Assembly (NCBI GenBank): GCA_963834725.1
Contig: CAWICN010000002.1
Location: 1-29,431 of the forward strand
Source: PALSA-693 sp963834725
GTDB taxonomy: Bacteria; Actinomycetota; Acidimicrobiia; Acidimicrobiales; Palsa-688
DNA length: 29,431 nucleotides
Direction: 5' to 3'
In this document: positions 15,437 to 23,981 of the stretch, one piece after another
Layout of the letters: each line of letters starts with the position of its first letter
Numbering within the stretch: position 1 is the first letter of the stretch
The notes under the pieces: generated by a model
Told to the model about the DNA's origin: nothing
Databases searched by the model: none
Seen by the model: the letters and a program-made list of their open reading frames with translations, nothing else
Program-made: the position numbers and the translations under genes

Positions 15437-16420
15437 TCAGGCGCGCCCGTCTTTCAGTGGCCGGTAGGTGAGCCGCTTACCGCCGACTTGACCGACCAGC
15501 TTCCGCGTGCGCTGCGTGTCGTTGAGCTTGCGGGTGGAGTACCGGTAGTCGTACTCGGCTAAGTAGCGGGCCAGGTGACGGCGGCTGACGTGGTGGTGGG
15601 TGCCGTCGATCGACCGTTTGAGTTGTGAGAAGTACCCCTCAGCGGGGTTCGTCGTTGCACCGGTCGGGCTCACGTACTCGTCGGCCGAGTGATCCACCGT
15701 TTCGTGGGTCACGAATGGGCGTCCCGGCTCCACGTACGCTGGCAGCTTGTCGGTCCACAGGAGCGACTGGGCGGTGTCCACGTGCTCCTTGAATATCTGG
15801 GCCAGGTTCATGCCGGTCACGGTCGGCATCACCCGCGACCGGGCTTCCCCGGAGTGCTTCTCGATCAGCGTCAGCACCATCGTCTTGTGCGTTCCGCGGC
15901 CGGTCCCGAAGTCGCGCCCAGCGCGGGCCTTGCGGTTCATCTTCCGCGGGTCGCCACCGATGTACGTCTCGTCCGCTACCACCACGCCTGAGAGCAGCCC
16001 CGCCAGTGGCTCCCGCCGCATAGCTTCACGGATCCGTTGGGTCATGAACCAAGCGGACTTAGGCGTCAGCCCGTACTTGCGCTCGATTTCGCGGGCGGCG
16101 ATCCCGTTCTTGTTGGCGCACATCTCGAAAATCACGAACAGCCACGTTCGCAGCGGAATCTTCGTTCCGTGGAAAATCGTCCCGGTCAGCACCGAGAACT
16201 GCTTGCGGCACGCTCCGCACTTCCAAACCCGACGCTGCGAGGCCGCCCCGGTGCGCGTCTTGCGGCTTCGCCCGTTCACCGGGTTCAGGTAGAACACCCG
16301 CTCGCTGTCGCAATGCGGACACACCGGACGGTTACCCCAGCGCAACCCCTCAAGGAACGCGTACGCGTCGTGCTCGTCATCGATCTGGTTGGCGAGCCCA
16401 TTGACCGTGATGCGCTCCAT
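15437..16420 (-). CDS. IS1595-family transposase
   Basis: 327 aa. An N-terminal zinc ribbon (CPHCDS at about residue 34, then CGACRK) recognises DNA; the helical domain (EIERKYGLTPKSAWFMTQRIREA) follows; then the catalytic core has Asp in VVADETYIGG, Asp in LLWTDKLPAY and Glu in TNPAEGYFSQLKR, with the family signature GTHHHVS and LAEYDYRYSTRK. No frameshift. The ATG at 16420 lies seven bases past a GAGAAT -10 in the right inverted repeat, so the mRNA may be nearly leaderless. It is the mover of the whole 2.86-kb transposon. Confidence 0.93.
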   Translation of the reverse strand: MERITVNGLANQIDDEHDAYAFLEGLRWGNRPVCPHCDSERVFYLNPVNGRSRKTRTGAASQRRVWKCGACRKQFSVLTGTIFHGTKIPLRTWLFVIFEMCANKNGIAAREIERKYGLTPKSAWFMTQRIREAMRREPLAGLLSGVVVADETYIGGDPRKMNRKARAGRDFGTGRGTHKTMVLTLIEKHSGEARSRVMPTVTGMNLAQIFKEHVDTAQSLLWTDKLPAYVEPGRPFVTHETVDHSADEYVSPTGATTNPAEGYFSQLKRSIDGTHHHVSRRHLARYLAEYDYRYSTRKLNDTQRTRKLVGQVGGKRLTYRPLKDGRA

Positions 16421-16426
16421 GCCCTC

Positions 16427-16455
16427 ATTCTCGCACCTCAGGGCGGGTTTGTCAA
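16427..16455 (-). promoter_or_regulatory. Inward promoter in the right inverted repeat
   Basis: On the minus strand TTGACA (16455-16450), 17 bases, GAGAAT (16432-16427). It points at the transposase start (16420). Same -35 hexamer as the left repeat. Confidence 0.5.
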
Positions 16456-16468
16456 GTCACACATCCCC
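16445..16468 (-). repeat. Terminal inverted repeat, right
   Basis: Reverse complement of 13614-13637 over 24 of 24 bases. The target duplication GATCTTCT follows at 16469-16476. Confidence 0.92.
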
Positions 16469-16476
16469 GATCTTCT
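16469..16476 (+). repeat. 8-bp target site duplication, right
   Basis: GATCTTCT directly outside the right inverted repeat, the same eight bases in direct orientation as at 13606-13613. Confidence 0.9.
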
Positions 16477-16479
16477 TGA

Positions 16480-16502
16480 AATGTCCACAGCACGGTGTCG
16501 AC
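16480..16502. promoter_or_regulatory. Right half of the split operator palindrome
   Basis: AATGTCCACA (16480-16489) and TGTCGAC (16496-16502) mirror 13593-13602 and 13580-13586. It lies 23 bases before the VOC start, a good place for repression or activation. Confidence 0.6.
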
Positions 16503-16524
16503 AGCGGTGGCGCATGCTCTCGGC

Positions 16525-16918
16525 ATGGTCACCTACGACACCCGCACCTACCCCACCGTCTCGCCGTACCTCTACTACGAGGATGGCGACGCCGCGATCG
16601 ACTGGCTCGTCCGCGTGTTTGGCTGTCGCGAGCGGCGGCGCGGCCACCACCCTGACGGTCGCTTCGGCCACGGCGAGGTCGAGCTCACCGACGGCGTCGT
16701 CATGCTCGCCACCCCCGACGGCTTTCGGCGCGCCGACCGCTCGAGCTTCGGCATCTACGTGCACGTTCGATGACGTGGACGGGCACTTCGCCCGGACGGA
16801 GGGCGAGGGCGCGACCATTACCGAAGAGCTGGCCGACCAGCCCTATGGCGTGCGCAGCTACGGCGTACTCGACCTCGAGGGCAATCAGTGGTGGTTCGCC
16901 CAGCCCCTCGCCACATGA
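16525..16918 (+). pseudogene. VOC-family (glyoxalase) protein, frameshifted
   Basis: MVTYDTRTYPTVSPYLYYEDGDAAIDWLVRVFG opens the protein, and HPDGRFGHGEVELTDGVVMLA holds the conserved Glu of the first half. After FGIYVHV the frame shifts near 16766: dropping one T from GTTC joins VHV to DDVDGHFARTEGEGA, then LADQPYGVRSYGVLDLEGNQWWFAQ, a normal C-terminal VOC half. Repaired length about 130 aa. Such VOC genes often sit divergent to a WYL regulator, and removal of the transposon puts the two promoters face to face. Now separated from that regulator by 2.86 kb. Confidence 0.82.
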
Positions 16919-16997
16919 TCAGTGGATGGTTACAAACCTTTGCTTGTCGGACTCTCATGTCTCGTCCGACCAGCAACCCATTAGAGAAGGAGGTGTC

Positions 16998-17399
16998 ATG
17001 ACGCAGTCAGGCTTCGATCTGTCGACAACTCACGTTCATCTCGGCCTGGGGTCGCGAGCCATTCCCATTCCGGACTTCGAGTGGACCCCGGACTTCCTCG
17101 CTCGATACACCACGGAACACGGGTCCGACGGTGACGAAGGGCGACTCGTGATGATCGGCACCGGCGACTCGAGCTGGACAACCTGGGAACGGCATCCCGC
17201 CGGCGAGGAGGTCGTCGTTGTCGTCACGGGAAATATGACGCTCGTGCAGGAAGTCGACGGCGTTGAACACCGTGTCAACCTGACCGACGGACAGGCGGCC
17301 ATCAATCCTCGCAACGTCTGGCATACCGCCGACATCGCTCAACCATGCCGAATGCTCTTCATCACACCGGGCCAAGGAACAGAACACCGACCGCGATAA
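16998..17399 (+). CDS. Cupin-domain protein
   Basis: 133 aa from ATG 16998 behind AGAAGGAGG. The cupin barrel is seen in WERHPAGEEVVVVVTGNMTLV (motif 1) and GQAAINPRNVWHTADI (motif 2, His), ending MLFITPGQGTEHR. Small single-domain cupins bind a metal and often a small ligand; no substrate can be named. It ends much like the cupin at 17725-18105 (WITPSEGNEH), so the two are probably paralogues. The 325 bases between them hold no convincing gene. Confidence 0.82.
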   Translation: MTQSGFDLSTTHVHLGLGSRAIPIPDFEWTPDFLARYTTEHGSDGDEGRLVMIGTGDSSWTTWERHPAGEEVVVVVTGNMTLVQEVDGVEHRVNLTDGQAAINPRNVWHTADIAQPCRMLFITPGQGTEHRPR

Positions 17400-17724
17400 C
17401 GAGACGCCAAGCGAGGTCCCGCTGCCCTGTCCCCAGCTAACCTCATACCCGAAGGACAACTCCCGAGCCCGAGCGCTTGTCCGCAGCCCACCCCACCGGA
17501 CGAAATCGGCAAGGGTCACCCCGCCCGCCGGTCCCTCGGTCACGGAACCGAAGGGGCGCCGAGGGCAGCCTGGTAACCGGCGTTTCGTGGCACCGTCACG
17601 GAGGGACGCTCTTGGCGAACGATAAGGGGCAGTCCGCCACGGGAATCGCAGCGGCCGTCGAGAGTGACCCGTCGTCTATCGTGGCGCTACACGAGGTTCC
17701 ACACAGCGACTCGCGGGGAGGAAC

Positions 17725-18105
17725 GTGCTGACCGTCTACGACCTCGATCGCGAAGCGATCGTCGAGATGGCGCAAGTCGACCTTGCCAGCCTGAATGCCG
17801 AGCCAGAGAGCCCGATCGGAACCTTCGGATTCAACGGTTGCACTGGCGGTGTCGCCGCGTTCAAGGGGCGCCCGCCTTGGGAGTTCCACGGCGGAGGTGA
17901 CGAGCTGCTTCTTATTCTGGCTGGCCAATCGGAGCTCACGCTGCTCGAGGGCGCTGACCGCACGACGCGAACGCTCCAGCCAGGCCAGGTCGCCATTGTG
18001 CCGCGAGGCCATTGGCACTCCAACGATGCCCCCGACGGCGTGACCATGCTGTGGATCACACCCAGCGAAGGCAACGAACACTCCTGCGATGAACCAACCA
18101 TCTGA
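17725..18105 (+). CDS. Cupin-domain protein
   Basis: 126 aa from GTG 17725 behind GGGGAGGAA. Motif 1 PWEFHGGGDELLLILAGQSEL and motif 2 GQVAIVPRGHWHSNDAP give the usual cupin His set; ends VTMLWITPSEGNEHS. Its last 17 bases overlap the start of the PAS-domain gene, so translation of the two is probably coupled and they may work together, the cupin perhaps as a ligand sensor. No substrate can be inferred. Confidence 0.82.
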   Translation: MLTVYDLDREAIVEMAQVDLASLNAEPESPIGTFGFNGCTGGVAAFKGRPPWEFHGGGDELLLILAGQSELTLLEGADRTTRTLQPGQVAIVPRGHWHSNDAPDGVTMLWITPSEGNEHSCDEPTI

Positions 18106-18481
18106 GGGCGACCGGCCACCGAGGCACGCCGGCCAAGCTGTTGTGCTCGTGGATCGCGACGGCGTGATCGTCTACTGGAGCGAGGCGGCTGCAGCACTCA
18201 CCGGGCATGCCGAAGAGGCGATTCTCGGTCGGTCACTCGATGTCATCGTTCCAGGGGAGTATCGGGACCGGCACTGGACGGGCTTTCGGGCAGCCATGGA
18301 CACGGGGGTAAGTCGATTCGAGGGCCTTGGCGCGAATATCCCTGTCCTACACGCTGATGGTCAGGTTCGCCGATGGCCGGGCAGGTTCTCGGTGATACGC
18401 GATGCACGAGGAACCCCCGCAGGAGCGGCAGCAGTATGGATCAGCCCCGCCGAGGGCGATCCCGCGTACTTCGACCTGTGA
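18089..18481 (+). CDS. Stand-alone PAS-domain protein
   Basis: 130 aa from ATG 18089, which lies inside the end of the cupin gene. A single PAS domain fills the protein: VVLVDRDGVIVYWSEAAAALTGHAEEAILGRSLDVIVP, then the core YRDRHWTGFRAAMDTG and the C-terminal strands ADGQVRRWPGRFSVIRDARG. There is no kinase, cyclase or HTH domain, so it would act as a sensor or partner protein. The 237 bases after it show no gene. Confidence 0.85.
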   Translation: MNQPSEGDRPPRHAGQAVVLVDRDGVIVYWSEAAAALTGHAEEAILGRSLDVIVPGEYRDRHWTGFRAAMDTGVSRFEGLGANIPVLHADGQVRRWPGRFSVIRDARGTPAGAAAVWISPAEGDPAYFDL

Positions 18482-18718
18482 CCCCGTTGAAATGGATGGC
18501 ACCCGTAGCCGGCGTTCGGAGGCGTCTTGGGGGCGACACTCGGGGACGGTCAGCTGCGGCGTTCGGGGAACGCTCTGCCCCGAGGGGGGTGCCCGTAGGA
18601 GGATCGTCTTGCGGTGATGGCGGGAGGGCGACGAGCGGTTCATAGGTAGTCGGGTCCTCGTACGAGCGAATCGGTGTTTTTGGTTTATCGGGGTGAGCAT
18701 GTGGCCGTGTGACGGCTT

Positions 18719-20000
18719 TCACGTGGTGCAGGCGGCGGCGCCTTCGCTCGCCAGGGTGGTGAGCGGGCAGGGGGCCGCCCGGGGGTAGTAGGGGCCCATG
18801 ACGGTCGCGGCCGAAGCCGGACTCCAGTTGGCGGGAACGTTCTGGATCGCTTGAGCAAAGCTCGGACTGGCGAGCATGTTGCGCAGAAGGAGAATGTGTC
18901 GGGCCGTTGGTTGTGCGGTGGAGAAGGGCAGGAATGTGGCGTCCGGGACGGCGGCGATGGCGGCGCGCTGGGCTTCGGTGCCGACAACGTAGGTGTAGTA
19001 GCCATCAGCGTCGAGGGCGGTCTGTGTGTCGTTGCGGCACCCGTAGTCCACCTGGCCGTCCGGCCGGGTGTTCACGACTAGCGGGGTGGCGGCGGTGGCC
19101 AGGTTGGTACACATTCGACCAGTAGCGGGTGTCGACCCCGGGGGCCGGCCACAGCGAGGGGTGGGAGCCCTTGGAGACGGTGGGCGCTTCGCCTCGCACG
19201 ACCACGACCTCGCCGTTGGCGGGCGGGGTGACCTCAGCGAAGAGGTAACCGGTGTCAGCATTCCCGCCGGCACCGGACCCCGAACCGGGGGACGGGCGGG
19301 CGAACTCGATGTTGGCGGCGGGGGCCGTGGCGCCTCCTGTGTTGGCCGGTCTGCTTTTTGTCGGGGCGACCGGCGCCGTCGCCGCCTTGGCCGGGCAATC
19401 CGACAGCCGCTTGGACACCCCTTCCCGGCTGAATGTGACCGACGGCAGCGGCACCTGGGCGAAGTTGCCTCCGGCGGGTAAGTAGACCCGGTAGATGAGC
19501 AGACCGGTTCCGGTGGTGGTGCCGACGGGTGCCAGGGGGAGTGTGTTGGCTCGGCCCGGCGTCACGGGAGATTGGAGCGTGACCGTGTATCGGCCGGTGC
19601 TGGGACCGGCCTGGTCGGCGGGATGCTGCCAGGGGTTGACGGTGGGCGGGTCCGGTTCGATCTGGTAGTCGGTCAGGGCCGATCGGACGCCGTTCGTGGT
19701 GAACTGTCCACCGCCAGGTTTGTAGACTTGGAGCGAGAAGTACCGGCTGTCGGGATAGCGGCCCGACAGGGTGACCCGCAGCCGGGGTTGCACCGGGACC
19801 GGGGTGATCCAGTAGGCGGCCGCGTTGTCAGGAGTGCCCCGGTTGTCGTTGGCGGCCGTGGCCTCAAGCGGCCAGGCACACGACGGCGCCGCCAACGGCG
19901 CCCCCGCTCGCGGACGCGCTGAGCTGCACGCCAACGCCGGCATAGCAAACACCGCCGTGGCCGTGGCGACCGCCGGGCCCAATCGGGCCAATCGGATCAT
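18719..20000 (-). pseudogene. Secreted protein of unknown function, frameshifted
   Basis: ATG 20000 overlaps the stop of the preceding gene (TGATG). An N-terminal signal peptide (MIRLARLGPAVATATAVFAMPALACSS, cut or lipidated near Cys25) is followed by a beta-rich domain (NAAAYWITPVPVQPRLRVTLSGRYPDSRYFSLQVY, LTDYQIEPDPPTVNPWQ). After VDTRYWSN the frame changes near 19118 in an AA run; the other frame goes on CTNLATAATPLVVN, YYTYVVGTEAQRAAI, LLLRNMLASPSFAQAIQNV to a stop at 18719. Together about 427 aa, a family of exported actinobacterial proteins without known role. Last gene of the TetR-ABC operon. Confidence 0.7.
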
Positions 20001-20341
20001 CAGGGGTGCTTGGGGATGTCGAGGGTGGGGGCATCGAGCAAGGTCTGCCGGACGTGGCGGGCGATGCCGAAGGTGTTCATGAGCAGGTCTCCGAGCAGGC
20101 CGCCGGGGGTGATGCGGAGATCGGTGCGCCCGGCCCGAGGGATGACCCTGACCTGGGCCCGCACCATGGCGCCGGAGGTGACCATGATCAGCTCCGGTTC
20201 GCTGGGTCGGTGCCTGCCGAAGAGCGGGGAGCGGGGCATCCGCGTCGCGGGCAGCACCTCGTAACGAGCGTCCAGGCCGTGACGTAACGCCTCGACAATC
20301 TCCTCGCTCGTGACCTCCTTGGGGACGGTAACGGTGGACAT
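20000..20341 (-). CDS. 113-aa protein of unknown function in the ABC operon
   Basis: ATG 20341 behind GAGAGGAG, 21 bp after the permease gene and overlapping the next gene by one base. The N-terminus is helical and acidic (VTSEEIVEALRHGLDARYEVLPATR); the middle is strand-rich (PELIMVTSGAMVRAQVRVIP, then RTDLRITPGG). No signal peptide, membrane helix or known motif. Its place between the permease and a secreted protein suggests a small accessory of the export system. Confidence 0.65.
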   Translation of the reverse strand: MSTVTVPKEVTSEEIVEALRHGLDARYEVLPATRMPRSPLFGRHRPSEPELIMVTSGAMVRAQVRVIPRAGRTDLRITPGGLLGDLLMNTFGIARHVRQTLLDAPTLDIPKHP

Positions 20342-20362
20342 GTGGGCTCCTCTCTCGTGTGG

Positions 20363-21141
20363 CTATTCCCAGCGGAAGAACCGCCAGGCCGCGAGGCCGA
20401 ACACGACGGCCCACGCGGCCATGACCAGGAGCGGGCGGGCCGGCGGGAACACGCCTTCCATGGCGTCCTGGGCGGCCTGGACCGCGGCGCCGAGCGGCGA
20501 GTAGTGGCTGACGTGTTGGAGGCCGGTGGGCATCTGCTGGATTGGCACCCACAGTCCGGCCAAGAACATGAGGGGGAAGAACGACCCCGCCTCGAAAACC
20601 ATGAAGCTGCCAGAAGTGGGGGCGACAGCGGCGATGAACAGACCGAGGGACAAAAGGGCGCCCGCGCACAGGGCAAGGGACAGCACGAGCGCGCCGGGGT
20701 CCTTGGGGGCCGCGACCCCGAAGGCGGTGACCGCGACGGCAAACAAAACGAGGAGTGCGATCAGGGCCACGGCCAGATTCACGACCAGCTGGGCGGCGAG
20801 CAGCCACGCCGGCCGCACCGGGGTCGTGGACATGCGCCGCAAGATGCCCCGCTCCCGGTAGCTGGTGAGCGGCCGGCCAGGACGAGCAGGGCCAGGGCGG
20901 CGATCACGAAGGTGGCGAGCACGGGGACCTCGGCGTCGAAGCGCGACCGTCCGCCCAGGCTGGCGGGATGCTGCTGGAAATGGGGGAGCTCGCCGAACAG
21001 CACGAGCATGGCTATAGGAAGGCCGACGCCGAAGGCCAGTCCCCGGGGCGAACGCCAGGCCAGCCGGGCCTCGCTCACGGCCAGGTTGGCGAAGGCCTGG
21101 AGCGGGACCGCCTGGCCCGGCGTCAGGGACACCCCGTTCAT
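20363..21141 (-). pseudogene. ABC-2 type transporter permease, frameshifted
   Basis: ATG 21141 overlaps the ATPase stop (ATGA). First part: WRSPRGLAFGVGLPIAMLVLFGE and PVLATFVIAALALLVLAG (membrane helices 1 and 2). A shift near 20875 then moves the frame; the second continues LTSYRERGILRRMSTTPVRPAWLLAAQL, the hallmark cytoplasmic loop of ABC-2 permeases, followed by four more membrane helices and AVVFGLAAWRFFRWE. Repaired length about 259 aa with six helices. It forms the membrane part of the exporter with the ATPase at 21138-22091. Confidence 0.82.
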
Positions 21142-22091
21142 GTTGATGTGGCCTCCTGGTGGACGCGTCTTCCCGTGAGCTCGACGAAGGCGTCTTCCAG
21201 GCTGGACGCACCCAACTCGACGTCACGGGCGACCACACCCGCGGCGGCCAGTGTCAAGATGACGGCGTTGACCAGGTCAGCGCTTCCGGTCACCGTGACG
21301 CGCCGGGCGGTGTGCTCCAGGCTTCGCACCTCGCGCAGATCGAGCAGCAGCCGGTCGTCGAAGGGACCCGAGGGGGTGAAGCGGACCAGCTTGGGGCCCT
21401 TGACCTGGCCGGCGAGGCCGGCGGGGGTGTCGGTGGCCACGATCCGTCCCCGGTCGATGAGCGCCACCCGGTCGCAGAGACGCTCGGCCTCCTCCATGAA
21501 ATGGGTGACCAGGAGCATCGTGACGCCCCGGTCCCGGACCGAGGCGATGAGGTCCCAGGTGTCCCGCCGGGCCTGCGGGTCCAGACCGGAGGTCATCTCG
21601 TCCAACACGGCCAGCCGAGGCGAACCGATAAGGGCCAAGGCAATGGAGAGCCGCTGCCGCTGGCCGCCCGACAGCGACCGGTAGTAGGCACCCAGCTTCC
21701 CGGCCAGACCCAAGCCGTCGACCAGGTCGGTCAGGTCCGCCGGCCGGCGGTAGAAGGAGCGGTAGAGGTTCAGGACTTCCCCCACCCGTAGGTTGTCAGG
21801 GTGGGCGCTGAACTGCAGCTGCACGCCCACCACCGCGTGCAGCTGGGCCGCCTGTCGCTGCGGATCCAGGCCCAGGACCCGCAGCCACCCGCCGTCGGGG
21901 TGACGCATGCCGATCACGCACTCCACCGTGGTCGTCTTGCCGGCCCCGTTTGGTCCCAGGACCCCGAAGATCTCCTCCCCGACGGTGAAGGACACATCCT
22001 CGACGGCCACAGTCTGGCCGTAGACCTTGCGCAGGTGCTCCACCTCCACCACCGGCAGGCGACTCCCTTGCGACAATGACGTGGCGGTCAT
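21138..22091 (-). CDS. ABC transporter ATP-binding protein (ABC-2/drug-export type)
   Basis: 317 aa. Walker A GPNGAGKTTT (about residues 47-56), Q-loop in VVGVQLQFSAH, signature LSGGQRQRLSIAL, Walker B LAVLDEMTSGLD (Glu after Asp), and switch His in LLVTHFMEEAERL. The C-terminal extension (RRVTVTGSADLV, LEDAFVELTGR) is the form found in DrrA-type exporters. ATG 22091 overlaps the TetR stop (ATGA), so the operon is tetR, ATPase, permease, with tight translational coupling. Export of a hydrophobic or toxic compound is likely; the substrate is unknown. Confidence 0.93.
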   Translation of the reverse strand: MTATSLSQGSRLPVVEVEHLRKVYGQTVAVEDVSFTVGEEIFGVLGPNGAGKTTTVECVIGMRHPDGGWLRVLGLDPQRQAAQLHAVVGVQLQFSAHPDNLRVGEVLNLYRSFYRRPADLTDLVDGLGLAGKLGAYYRSLSGGQRQRLSIALALIGSPRLAVLDEMTSGLDPQARRDTWDLIASVRDRGVTMLLVTHFMEEAERLCDRVALIDRGRIVATDTPAGLAGQVKGPKLVRFTPSGPFDDRLLLDLREVRSLEHTARRVTVTGSADLVNAVILTLAAAGVVARDVELGASSLEDAFVELTGRRVHQEATST

Positions 22092-22744
22092 CGCGGCGGG
22101 GCCCTCCGTCGAGCACCGGGTCTCCTGGTGGCCACGTCGAACAGGTCGGCCAGCTCCCGCCCAAAATGCTCCACATCGAAGTCGGGATCCGCGGCCATCC
22201 GGGGCGGCACCGAATCGATCGAGGCCCGCAGCGCCACCGCCATCACCTCGGGGTCGAAGTCGGAGCGAAACTCCCCCTTCTGTTGGAACGACGACAGAAG
22301 TTCCGTCCCCGCAGACACGCCCTGCTGCAGAATCGACGCCACGGCGGGACTCCACGAACCCCGCGCCCGGCGCGTATGCATGGCGATCTCGTGGAACACG
22401 ATCATGGCGTTGCGGTTCTCCGCCATGAAGGCCAGGTTGGACAGGATGACTTGGCGCAGGACCCCCCGTCCGGTGGACTCGGCGCTCACCCGAGGCTGCA
22501 TAAAGGCGACCGCCCTGGCCAACACCTCCTCGATGACCGCTTGGACAACGGCCTCCTTCCCGGAGAAGTGGTACAAGATCACCCCCTTGCTGGCCCCGAT
22601 CCGCTCCGCGATGCGCACCAGCGACGCCTGGGCGTAGCCCACCTCAGCGATCGTGTCGATCGCCGCCGCCACGATCTGGGCCCGACGGGCCGCCTCGATA
22701 AAACTCGGCCCCTTCTCCCCCGGCGCCATCGCGCTACCCGACAC
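22088..22744 (-). CDS. TetR-family regulator of the ABC operon
   Basis: 218 aa. HTH at about 20-65: AARRAQIVAAAIDTIAEVGYAQ, SLVRIAERIGASKGVILYHFSGKE with the YHF turn. The rest is the helical ligand domain (MIVFHEIAMHTRR, ending PDFDVEHFGRELADLFDVA). Start GTG 22744, with ATG 22729 as alternative. First gene of the operon, so it autoregulates, probably through the palindrome at 22837-22852, and derepresses the exporter when it binds the compound. Confidence 0.9.
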   Translation of the reverse strand: MSGSAMAPGEKGPSFIEAARRAQIVAAAIDTIAEVGYAQASLVRIAERIGASKGVILYHFSGKEAVVQAVIEEVLARAVAFMQPRVSAESTGRGVLRQVILSNLAFMAENRNAMIVFHEIAMHTRRARGSWSPAVASILQQGVSAGTELLSSFQQKGEFRSDFDPEVMAVALRASIDSVPPRMAADPDFDVEHFGRELADLFDVATRRPGARRRAPPR

Positions 22745-22836
22745 GCCGACCCCCGCCGCCGCCCATCGCTACCGGCGACCGAAGAGCCCCGGCAAGGCAG
22801 CCAACCCGGCTCGCCTCTGCCCGCCCAGAACAGATA

Positions 22837-22852
22837 CTGACCATACAGTCAG
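22837..22852. promoter_or_regulatory. TetR operator upstream of the ABC operon
   Basis: CTGAC CATACA GTCAG, a palindrome with 5-base arms and a further ATAC/GAATA flank, about 95 bases before the tetR start. TATTCT on the minus strand next to it can serve as -10. Confidence 0.65.
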
Positions 22853-23366
22853 AATACTACCTGGCCGGTTGGGTTCAGTCAAGGCTGAAGAAGCCCGAGG
22901 GAACGACGATCGAGCTTCGCCCCGGGTGCGGCGGGTGTTTTCATCCCGATTGCCCGCGGCCTCACCACGACAGCCATCGTCGCCTGCGGGCCCCCATCAA
23001 CGCTCGCTCCCTCGGCGTACCGCTCATGATCGGGGGAGACCGACGACCCGAATCGATTCGGGACGTCTCGCGACGCGGCGTCGAGCCGGTTTGTGGGCTC
23101 CATGCAGAAAAGGTCCGACCCGCAGCGAAGGCCCAGACGAATCACCGAATACCGGCTGAGGCCGCGGCCAACCGCTGGGCGGCGTGTCACAACAGCCCAA
23201 TACTGACCGCCTATCAGCCTGGTCAATGGGCCGCTCAATGTGAATTTCGAAGCTCCCTGCTTGCCTCAACAAAAATCCGGCCTGCCGCGGCTGTCAGGCA
23301 CATGCCCATCGGCGTCAAGCCGTGGCAGTTGGGGATCGATCATCGGGCGTTCCCTACTGTTTGGAT
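22853..23366. other. Gene-free stretch
   Basis: About 510 bases between the divergent TetR operon and the VC0807-like gene. Open frames here (for example 22879-23238, minus) lack a ribosome site and protein-like composition. Apart from the promoter region at its left edge I see nothing in it. Confidence 0.5.
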
Positions 23367-23981
23367 GTGACTCCCGAGGCGTCGACGGTGCATGAGCAGA
23401 TCGCTCAGGGACTGCGCGAGCATCCGGCGAAGAAGGGGATGCTGTTCAACGTCCTGGTCACGGCGGTCGAGATCGGCGGCAGCATCGCACTGTTCCACCT
23501 GGCCCGGCACCGCGGCGCCAGCGACGTGGTCAGCTTCCTGGTGGGCAGTATCGGGCCCGTCATCGGCGGGTTGCTGGTCTGGGCCAAAGCCCGCAAGTTC
23601 AGCGGCGCCTCGGCGGCGATCTTCACGTTCACCGCGGTGTCCGCGCTGATCGCCCTGCTCGGCAGCACGACCCCCAAGGTGCTGCTCTACAAGGACTGCG
23701 CGACCACTGCGCTGATCGGCCTGCTGTTCTTGGGCTCCTGTCTGGTGGCCCGCAGACCGATCGTGTTCTACTTTGCGCAGCGCTACGGCACCGATGGCAG
23801 CCACGACGGCATGGCGGTCTTCGACACGATGTGGCGCATCTACCCTGACTTCCGTCGCGGCATGTACGTCACCGGCTACCTGTGGGCGGCCCTGTTCCTG
23901 GTGCAGGCCGCCGCCACCGCGCTGATCATCCGCCGGAGCAGCTACTCGACTGGCTACAACTACGACCAGATCCTGCCCCTA
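23367..23981 (+). pseudogene. VC0807-like membrane protein, 5' part, split by IS630
   Basis: GTG 23367 starts VTPEASTVHEQIAQGLREHP, then membrane helices LFNVLVTAVEIGGSIALFHLA, VVSFLVGSIGPVIGGLLVWA, AAIFTFTAVSALIALLG, TTALIGLLFLGSCLVA, and YVTGYLWAALFLVQAAATALII, with the conserved RPIVFYFAQRYGTDGSHDGMAVFD loop. This is the VC0807 type of polytopic protein of unknown function. The frame meets IS630 copy 2 at the TA of CTA (23980-23981). Past the element, 25232-25315 gives VAIVLGILGSIAIARYYTAK, the last helix, and a TAG in the right frame. Restored length is about 233 aa. The present product loses its last membrane helix. Confidence 0.82.

Larger units (their letters stand above)
13614..16468. 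mobile_element. IS1595-family transposon with passenger genes
   Basis: 2855 bp bounded by perfect 24-bp terminal inverted repeats (13614-13637 and 16445-16468; inner part CTTGACAAACCC) and flanked by the 8-bp duplication GATCTTCT. It holds the transposase at its right end, a VapD-like gene at its left end, a winged-helix-like gene on the minus strand, a micro-ORF and a tRNA-like element. Simple IS1595 elements are about 1 kb, so about 1.8 kb is cargo. It inserted in the gap between a WYL regulator and a VOC gene. Confidence 0.92.

Noticed and set aside
22879..23238. Minus-strand 119-aa frame in the long gap
   Set aside because: Composition is unlike a protein, no ribosome site and no recognisable domain.
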